From: an uncultured Eubacteriales bacterium
Lineage (GTDB): Bacteria > Bacillota > Clostridia > Oscillospirales > Acutalibacteraceae
Direction of reading: 5' to 3'
NCBI GenBank assembly: GCA_934456435.1
Contig: CAKSHH010000007.1
Location: forward strand, 41,636 to 105,635
Length of the DNA stretch: 64,000 bases
Notes under the pieces: model-generated
Database searches by the model: none
The model's input: the letters and a program-made list of their open reading frames with translations, nothing else
What the model was told of the DNA's origin: nothing
Part shown: one piece after another, positions 58,768 to 64,000 of the stretch
Numbering within the stretch: position 1 is the stretch's first letter
How the letters are laid out: each line of letters starts with the position of its first letter
Position numbers and translations under genes: made by a program

Positions 58768-60072
58768 ATGAAAATTTTATTTGAAAATGCCGATATTCTG
58801 CTCAGGAGCGGAGAAAAATTCACCGTGGCGGAGAACTCGTTTCTCGCTGTGGACGACGATACGATAAGCTATATCGGAAGTCAAAGACCCGACGGAGATT
58901 TTGACGAGACGAAAAATATGAGCGGCAAGCTGCTCATGCCCGGACTCATCAACTGCCACAACCACAGTCCGATGGTTCTTCTGCGCGGAGTAGGAAGCGA
59001 TCTTCCGCTTCAGCAATGGCTGTTCGACACAGTTTTCCCGATTGAGGACAGGCTCACGGCGGAGGAGATAAAGGCAGGAAGCGAGCTCGCCCTGCTTGAA
59101 ATGATTGCCGGCGGTACGGTCAGCTTTTCCGATATGTATTTCGAGCCGCAAACGACAATACAGGCGGTTGCGGATGCCGGAATGAAAGCCAACATCACCC
59201 GCCCCGTTCAGTCCTTTGACCCGAACGAGACGCCCGAACAGTCGTACAGAATCAAGGAATCCCTTGAGCTTTATGACAAATACAACAATTCCTTTGACGG
59301 CAGAGTGCTGATTGATTTCTGTATTCATGCGGAATATACCTGCACCGAAACCGTCGCAAAGGCCTACATTGACGAGGTAAACGCGCGAAACGGCAACCTC
59401 CATATACATCTTTCCGAAACAAAGAAAGAGCACGATGAGTGCATCGAAAAATACGGCAAGACCCCTGCCGAGTGGTTTGATAGCCTCGGCGGATTCGATT
59501 CGTCGGCGTTTGCCGCCCATTGCGTGTGGCTGAGCGACAGTGATATGGAGCTTTTCCGCCGCAAGGGTGTAAGCGTTGTTCACAACCCGACCAGCAATAT
59601 GAAATTGGCAAGCGGCTTTGCCCCTATTCCGAAAATGCTTGACATGGGTATAAATGTTGCCCTCGGAACGGACGGAGCGTCCAGCAACAATAACCTTGAT
59701 ATGTTTGAGGAGATTCACCTCGCCTCTGTAATTCATAACGGCCGAACGCTTGACGCGACGGTTATGAACGCAGATGCTGTGCTGAAAACGGCAACAGTCA
59801 ACGGCGCGAAGGTTCAGCGCAGAAAAAACTGCGGCGAGCTCAGGGTCGGAAACAAGGCGGACATTATCGCAATTTCGCTTGATGCGCCGCACCTGGTTCC
59901 CGCGCTCGATAAAAAGGCTCTTCTCACCTATTCCGCGCAGAGCAGCGACGTTGCTATGACAATGGTTGACGGCAGAATCCTCTACGAAAACGGCGAGTAC
60001 AAAACACTCGACAAGGAAAGAATTTATTTCGATGTAAAAAAATCAATCCGCAAGCTTTATGAGGTAGAATGA
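58768..60072 (+). CDS. Amidohydrolase, MTA/SAH deaminase-like
   Basis: A 434-residue metal-dependent hydrolase of the chlorohydrolase/MtaD group. The metal HxH is H64/H66 in GLINCHNHSPMVLLRG; FSDMYFEP follows; the third histidine lies in DFCIHAEYTC, with LHIHLSETKKEHDECI; the last aspartate is in ALGTDGASSNNNLDM. It probably deaminates 5'-methylthioadenosine and/or S-adenosylhomocysteine to the inosine form. The start at 58768 has GGAG upstream; a long open frame further up overlaps the lipase gene and is rejected. It is co-directional with the fusion gene, 11 bases after it. Confidence 0.82.
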   Translation: MKILFENADILLRSGEKFTVAENSFLAVDDDTISYIGSQRPDGDFDETKNMSGKLLMPGLINCHNHSPMVLLRGVGSDLPLQQWLFDTVFPIEDRLTAEEIKAGSELALLEMIAGGTVSFSDMYFEPQTTIQAVADAGMKANITRPVQSFDPNETPEQSYRIKESLELYDKYNNSFDGRVLIDFCIHAEYTCTETVAKAYIDEVNARNGNLHIHLSETKKEHDECIEKYGKTPAEWFDSLGGFDSSAFAAHCVWLSDSDMELFRRKGVSVVHNPTSNMKLASGFAPIPKMLDMGINVALGTDGASSNNNLDMFEEIHLASVIHNGRTLDATVMNADAVLKTATVNGAKVQRRKNCGELRVGNKADIIAISLDAPHLVPALDKKALLTYSAQSSDVAMTMVDGRILYENGEYKTLDKERIYFDVKKSIRKLYEVE

Positions 60073-61136
60073 TGGAAAGAATGGACAAAGGCTTGGCTTT
60101 CATGCTGAGATACGAAAACGTCGCCTGGTACGAAAACGGCGAAGTAAGAATACTTGACCGCCGCGTTTATCCGCGAAAGGTTGAGTTTGTCACCTGCAAA
60201 AATCACCGCGAGGTAACGCAGGCAATAAAGGATATGGTCACTCAAAGCGCGGGACCGTACACCGCCGCGGCGATGGGAATGGCTCTTGCCGCCTACGAGT
60301 GTCGGGACAAGGGTGCAAAAGAGCAGATCGATTACCTGACGGAAGCCGCATACACCATTTCTCACGCGCGCCCGACAACGGTTCAGCGTATGACTCTCAT
60401 CACTGGAGGCTGTCTCGACGCCGCTAAAAAAGCCATTGCCGCAGGAGAAAATGTGAGCGACAAAATTGTTGAGCACACGGTTGAGGCAAACAACCTCAGA
60501 TACAAAAAAATAAACCTCATTGCCGAACACCTTGTCGATATGTTTCCTCAAAACGGCACGGTCATGACCCAATGCTTCGGCGAAACGATTGTCGGTATGA
60601 TGCTCAAGGTTGCGCGCGAACGCGGCAATAATATCAAAATTTTCTGCCCCGAAACCCGTCCGTATTTTCAGGGGGCAAGGCTGACGGCAACCGTCTGCCA
60701 CGAGATGGGATTTGACACGACCGTAATCACGGACAATATGCCTGCTTATGTTATGAAAAAAGAAAACGTCGATGTTTTCACATCGGCGGCTGATGTTATT
60801 TGCATGGACGGTCACGTTGTCAACAAGGTCGGAACATATCAGATCGCGATCGCCGCGAAATACACGGGGATTCCCTACTTCGTCACGGGCGCACCGGACA
60901 GAGGCCACACAACGATCGACACGGTCAAAATCGAGATGAGAGACCCCGACTTCGTGCTTCAGGCAATGGGCGTCAAAACCGCCGCCGACGGCCTCAAGGG
61001 CTACTATCCTGCCTTTGACATCACTCCGCCGGAGCTTGTCAGCGGAGTTGTGACCGACACGGGCATCTACACCCCCTACGACCTCGAAAGCTACTTCAAG
61101 CGCGGCAGTATGGGCGAATTTGAAATGATACTGTAA
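60069..61136 (+). CDS. MtnA/eIF2B-like sugar-phosphate isomerase
   Basis: A 355-residue protein of the MTR-1-P isomerase/eIF2B alpha family. Visible: TQAIKDMVTQSAGPYTAAAMGMALAAYE at the start, ARPTTVQRM, the cysteine in VMTQCFGET where MtnA has THCN, the acid in TTVITDNMPAYVM, and ADVICMDGHVVNKVGTYQIAIAAKYTGIPYFV. Family members open phosphorylated ribose rings to ketoses in nucleoside salvage. Sequence around the active site (QCFGET) differs from methionine-salvage MtnA, so the substrate may be another ribose 1-phosphate. ATG at 60072 is an alternative start with better ribosome spacing. It overlaps the deaminase stop. Confidence 0.75.
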   Translation: MMERMDKGLAFMLRYENVAWYENGEVRILDRRVYPRKVEFVTCKNHREVTQAIKDMVTQSAGPYTAAAMGMALAAYECRDKGAKEQIDYLTEAAYTISHARPTTVQRMTLITGGCLDAAKKAIAAGENVSDKIVEHTVEANNLRYKKINLIAEHLVDMFPQNGTVMTQCFGETIVGMMLKVARERGNNIKIFCPETRPYFQGARLTATVCHEMGFDTTVITDNMPAYVMKKENVDVFTSAADVICMDGHVVNKVGTYQIAIAAKYTGIPYFVTGAPDRGHTTIDTVKIEMRDPDFVLQAMGVKTAADGLKGYYPAFDITPPELVSGVVTDTGIYTPYDLESYFKRGSMGEFEMIL

Positions 61137-61153
61137 GCTTCAACACAATAATA

Positions 61154-61191
61154 AAAGGTCTGCTGATTTTGATTTCAGCAGACCTTTTTCT
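61154..61191 (+). terminator. Terminator of the lipase-fusion/deaminase/isomerase transcript
   Basis: AAAGGTCTGCTGA (61154-61166), 8-base loop, TCAGCAGACCTTT (61175-61187), then T. Confidence 0.9.
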
Positions 61192-61224
61192 TCGTCGAAA
61201 AACAATCCGATTAGAAATTTTACG

Positions 61225-61335
61225 GTGTGATGTGGGCATCACACCCTACGGTTTTGGTTTTATCAAGGCTTATCGTAGGGCACGATGCCCACATCGTGCC
61301 GTGATTCATTTTAATTATTGATAATCACTTGTTTC
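61225..61335. repeat. Dispersed palindromic repeat, copy 2
   Basis: Same order as 19150-19257: TGTGATG-TGGG-CATCACA, CCCTACG, variable middle, CGTAGGGCACGATGCCCAC, ATCGTGCC and the TTGATAATCACTTGTTTC tail. The variable middle differs, the stems are kept. Confidence 0.82.
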
Positions 61336-61562
61336 AACTGCTTCTTTATCCCCACCGTCTCTTCGAGACACCTCCCCTTGACCTCAATCAAGGGGAGGCT
61401 GGGATTGTGCAAGACATTTAGATTTATATAATTTGCTTTGTTTTTTAGCTGATTTTTCCTGCCTTCCTTGTAGGGGCTAAATTAAGTTTCATCAGAATTT
61501 TAAGAAAACCCCTCAGTCGGCTACGCCGCCAGCTCCCCTAAAGGTGAGCCTAACCGATTTCT
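61336..61562. repeat. Second palindromic repeat family in the gene-free stretch
   Basis: The stretch 61188-61680 holds no gene I can support. It includes a CCTCCCCTTGA/TCAAGGGGAGG hairpin near 61371-61397 and, near 61505-61550, AAAACCCCTCAGTCGGCTACG followed by AGCTCCCCTAAAGG. The latter matches the unit at about 44570-44610. Confidence 0.65.
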
Positions 61563-61604
61563 GCAAACTGATTGCCGCCCCTGCAGGGGCGGCAATCAGT
61601 TTGC
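61563..61604. repeat. Perfect 42-base palindrome
   Basis: The left arm 61563-61583 begins GCAAACTGATTGCCGCCCC; the right arm 61584-61604 is its exact reverse complement, with CTGCAG at the centre and no loop. It is likely to form a cruciform or long RNA hairpin. Confidence 0.9.
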
Positions 61605-61680
61605 GCAAAGCCAAGCAATACTTTAAACAATCAAAACGAAAGAAATTTTACATTTAATCAGACTGGAAACAAGACAACAA

Positions 61681-61738
61681 TAAAAGCTATAATTCACATT
61701 TCGGCAAGAATAATGTCGGCTGTGAATTATAGCTTTTA
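61681..61738 (-). terminator. Terminator of the secreted protein gene at 61772
   Basis: TAAAAGCTATAATTCACA (61681-61698) pairs perfectly over 18 bases with TGTGAATTATAGCTTTTA (61721-61738). The position is 3' of the minus-strand gene. Confidence 0.75.
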
Positions 61739-61771
61739 CTTTATGTTAATAAGCGTTCTTATGGACTTGTT

Positions 61772-62713
61772 TTACCAAACGATGTTTGTAAATGTTTCCG
61801 TACTTACAATGTCCTTGACCGAAACGTCGCCGAAAATTGTGATGCTTGCCTGGATATCTGCGGCGGCGGAGAACTCGGCGGCGACAAGCTTACCGGTCTT
61901 TATGTCAACCTTTGCGTAGACATAGCCGTCGTGATAGCTCATATTTATCGACTTGATGCCGGGCACCATTTTGCCTGCTTCCGCGGCATCGATAACGGAC
62001 ATTACTCTGCCGTAGCTGCTGGATTCGCCCTTGGCGGGGTTCTGCTCCTTGCCGAGTGTGAGTCTGATTTCATAGTACTGACCGCTGGTCTTTATTGTTG
62101 CCGCGGCAACGTCCTGCTCCCTGAGCTTGCTTGACCAGTCGTAACCTGCTGCCGGGAAATCGTCCTTGATGTCGGAGCTGCCCTTTTTCATTGTTGTGCT
62201 CTTATCGGCGGCGACGAGCTTGATGAGGCTCGGAGAAATTCCGTCGGTGCTTCCCTTTACGGCTCTTACCATCTTCTTGTTGTAGCCGACCTTTGCGGCT
62301 TTCGCCTTGTTAAGAGCGGTGTTGCAGTAGTTTATGATTTCAGCCTTTGTCTGCGGACCGCTTGAAGCCTTGGTTGCGGACGGCTGAGTTTTTGAAGTGC
62401 CCGATGAGGAGGCTGTGCCTGTGCTGCTGTCACCTGTTGAAGCGGCGGCGTCGGGAGCCTGTGTCTGATTCTCGCTTGATGCGTCGGGAGTTACTGCGGA
62501 ATCTGCTCCGCCGTCGGGAATGATTGCGTCATCGCCGGACACATCTCCGCCTGTCGGCTGACCGTCGGACGGCTGAACCGAAGCGGGAGCGGCGGTATCC
62601 TTGATAGCACCTGAAATTTTGTCAACTGAGGTTATTGCCGATATGCATACTGCCGCAACGCAAATAATCGCTGCCGCTGACTGAATAATCTGTTTTCTGA
62701 TTTCGTTTTTCAT
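61772..62713 (-). CDS. Secreted or membrane-anchored protein with low-complexity linker, unknown
   Basis: A 313-residue protein I do not recognise. Residues 9-30 form a hydrophobic export signal or anchor (IIQSAAAIICVAAVCISAI). About 38-118 is a linker rich in Asp, Ser, Thr, Pro, Ala and Gly (repeating SGDD, PDGGADS, SSGTS). The rest is a globular domain: YCNTALNKAKAAKVGYNKKMVRAVKG, then YYEIRLTLGKEQNPAKGES and SINMSYHDGYVYAKVDIKTGKLVAAEFSAAADIQASI. It is probably displayed outside the cell. It has its own promoter with the hairpin repeat in the leader. The ribosome site GGGGGT is unusual. Confidence 0.6.
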   Translation of the reverse strand: MKNEIRKQIIQSAAAIICVAAVCISAITSVDKISGAIKDTAAPASVQPSDGQPTGGDVSGDDAIIPDGGADSAVTPDASSENQTQAPDAAASTGDSSTGTASSSGTSKTQPSATKASSGPQTKAEIINYCNTALNKAKAAKVGYNKKMVRAVKGSTDGISPSLIKLVAADKSTTMKKGSSDIKDDFPAAGYDWSSKLREQDVAAATIKTSGQYYEIRLTLGKEQNPAKGESSSYGRVMSVIDAAEAGKMVPGIKSINMSYHDGYVYAKVDIKTGKLVAAEFSAAADIQASITIFGDVSVKDIVSTETFTNIVW

Positions 62714-62736
62714 TTTAAATACCCCCTATTTGATTT

Positions 62737-62790
62737 AAGGCAAAACCGCACAAATTGAAGCGCACGCCTTGCTTGAAGCGGTATTGCCTT
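62737..62790 (-). repeat. Hairpin repeat element in the 5' UTR of the gene at 61772
   Basis: On the minus strand AAGGCAATACCGC pairs with GCGGTTTTGCCTT (one mismatch). The element begins within a few bases of the predicted transcription start (-10 at 62794-62799). It has the same layout as the copy at 2957-2989. Confidence 0.65.
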
Positions 62791-62793
62791 TTA

Positions 62794-62822
62794 ATAATAT
62801 AATTTATTTTCGGTTTTGTCAA
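62794..62822 (-). promoter_or_regulatory. Promoter of the secreted protein gene
   Basis: On the minus strand: -35 TTGACA (62817-62822), 17 bases, -10 TATTAT (62794-62799). Confidence 0.75.
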
Positions 62823-62835
62823 TGCCCTAATATGT

Positions 62836-63927
62836 TCACAGAGAATTGATCATTGAAAGCAGATCGACCCAGAAAAGTCTGCCGTTGAAATTCTCTCTTT
62901 GCGCGCCCTGAAGCGTTGTGTGGTCGCCCTTGATGACCTCCATAACATTCCATACACCGGGCTTGACGTTTGAGCTGTCGTAATCAACGGACGGCGCACC
63001 GATCGGAGCAAGAGCCGAATATGTATTTACAAGACCGTCGTTTGCCTGCCATTTTTCGTCAATTACATATCCTCCGGGAGTTACTCCGGTGTAATTGCAG
63101 AGTATCGGTGCCATTTGCTTGTAGGTCGGTCCGATAAGCTTGTTGTCGGGACGGCAGACTCCGTTTTCGTCGCGGTATGTTCCGTCGCAGGCATACGAGA
63201 AATAGTAAATGCTTTCGACTGTCGAGAGCTTTTTGTTAAGCTCCATGGCGTTGTCTATCTGCATATCGTAAAGTGCGCTGTCGGGCTTGAATTTGTCCAC
63301 AAGTGAGGTCGGAATGCTGCCGGCAATGCAGTAGCTTGTTGTTCCGTTGTGCGGCGCCGAAAGAGTGACGATGCAGTAAATCCAGTCCGCTTTGCCGCCC
63401 GTGAAGAGGGGTGAAACATCGTCTGAGGCTTCCTGCTCCGCGTTGTCTCCGTTGGTCATAAGCTCAGCAAGCATCCTCACGGTTGCACCGCCGAAGGAGT
63501 GACCGAAAAGATTAACCTTGTTATCACCGCTCCAGTCGTCGATAAGGCGGCAGTCGGAGTAGTCCTTGCCGAATCTTTCGTGGGAGCAACGCTTGCTGTG
63601 CGCCTCGCCGTAGTCGGTGACGGTTCCCATGAGCTGGGCATAAAGCTCGCAGGCTCTGTCCCATGCGCTTCCTGTTGGGCTGACCGAGGCAGAGTGGCAG
63701 TCAAAGCCCCTTGCGTTGAGATATTTCATCATATCGCCGTTCCTTACTCCCCAGTAAGGAAGAAGCTTGTTTCCGCTGTCGTATTCGCCCCAGCCGCAAA
63801 AGCCGTGGACGAAGACATTGGTATACTCGGTTTTGAAGCTTTCACGGTTTACCTCTGCGTGCGGCAGGTTCAGCATCGGGAAAACAAACATCAAAATCGC
63901 TGTGATTACGGAAATGATTTTTGTCAT
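62836..63927 (-). CDS. Secreted lipase, Geobacillus/staphylococcal lipase-like
   Basis: A 363-residue protein. Residues 1-24 look like a cleavable signal peptide (ISVITAILMFVFPMLNLPHA). The catalytic domain has HGFCGWGEYD at 41-50, nucleophile S144 in FGHSFGGATV, an acid candidate in KWQANDGLVNTYSA and the histidine in IKGDHTTLQG. The metal-site block TDYGEAHSKRCSHERFGKDY is kept. It closely parallels the lipase half of the fusion at 57167: WDRACELYAQLMGT against WDRTCELYAELTGT, and SPLFTGGKADWIY against SELFTGGKADWVN. It probably hydrolyses acylglycerols outside the cell. The ribosome site is GAAAGGA. Confidence 0.85.
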   Translation of the reverse strand: MTKIISVITAILMFVFPMLNLPHAEVNRESFKTEYTNVFVHGFCGWGEYDSGNKLLPYWGVRNGDMMKYLNARGFDCHSASVSPTGSAWDRACELYAQLMGTVTDYGEAHSKRCSHERFGKDYSDCRLIDDWSGDNKVNLFGHSFGGATVRMLAELMTNGDNAEQEASDDVSPLFTGGKADWIYCIVTLSAPHNGTTSYCIAGSIPTSLVDKFKPDSALYDMQIDNAMELNKKLSTVESIYYFSYACDGTYRDENGVCRPDNKLIGPTYKQMAPILCNYTGVTPGGYVIDEKWQANDGLVNTYSALAPIGAPSVDYDSSNVKPGVWNVMEVIKGDHTTLQGAQRENFNGRLFWVDLLSMINSL

Positions 63928-64000
63928 AGTACAAATCCTTTCGTTGCTTTTTCGAAAAATAGCTTGATTTCAGGTTAAATATATATTATTATTTATTTAA

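Noticed and set aside
58777..59892. 371-codon open frame antisense to the deaminase gene
   Set aside because: Low-complexity shadow; the + strand has the complete amidohydrolase metal site.
61572..61919. 115-codon frame through the repeat block
   Set aside because: It runs from the palindrome through a terminator into the antisense of the secreted protein. No ribosome site.

Overview
The window reads as a chromosomal segment of a Firmicute of class Clostridia, most likely an uncultured gut member of the Oscillospirales/Ruminococcaceae type. The signs are near-balanced GC, AGGAGG-type ribosome sites, sigma-A promoters with 17-base spacers, the order FAD enzyme-cmk-plsC-ispH with IspH fused to ribosomal S1 domains, NrdR, TmcAL, QueT, a DUF1538/PII pair and an AroE-AroK fusion. 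I see no phage, plasmid, transposase or CRISPR signature. The genus is inference.

Layout. 1-3.2 kb: tail of a HAD hydrolase, a preQ1-I riboswitch with queT, a GT4 glycosyltransferase and a DapA-like aldolase. 3.2-14.6 kb: nrdR, an alpha/beta hydrolase, an aspartate-aminotransferase-like enzyme coupled to an acyl-CoA synthetase, a small membrane protein, a DUF4091 protein, a serine beta-lactamase-fold hydrolase, a TetR regulator and a DUF1538/PII-like pair. 14.7-22.5 kb: a PI-PLC-like protein, then a free-standing adenylating enzyme, condensation-like protein and carrier protein, convergent with a radical SAM/lipoprotein/FAD-oxidoreductase operon. 22.5-30.9 kb: one minus-strand aromatic operon (pheA-aroB-aroC-aroEK-aroQ-aroA-tyrA-DAHP synthase) behind a leader peptide with a Phe-Tyr-Tyr-Tyr run and a terminator, an attenuator. 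31-32.4 kb: a divergent brnQ.

32.4-37.3 kb: a five-gene operon of two tandem-SCP2-like proteins flanking a class III aminotransferase and a split transketolase; I cannot match it to a known pathway. 37.5-41.6 kb: tmcAL, ackA, a UPF0178 protein and an acyltransferase-3 protein. 41.7-46.6 kb: ispH-S1, plsC, cmk and a BaiN-type flavoprotein, with a block of palindromic repeats between cmk and plsC. 46.7-52.8 kb: GH95 and GH78 glycosidases, a HAD phosphatase and a membrane protein. 52.9-57 kb: tRNA-Leu(UAA), phosphoglucomutase, a TVP38 membrane protein and galactokinase. 57.1-61.1 kb: an XRE-helix-turn-helix/transmembrane/lipase fusion, then an MTA/SAH-deaminase-like and an MtnA-like gene. 61.2-64 kb: a repeat block with a 42-base perfect palindrome, a secreted unknown protein and a secreted lipase related to the lipase half of the fusion.

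Candidates for undescribed biology, in my order: the SCP2/aminotransferase/transketolase operon, the HTH-TM-lipase fusion with its secreted paralogue, the discrete adenylation-condensation-carrier locus, the aromatic attenuator, and a hairpin element that begins at the predicted transcription start of two unrelated genes. All functions come from reading motifs; no database search was run.
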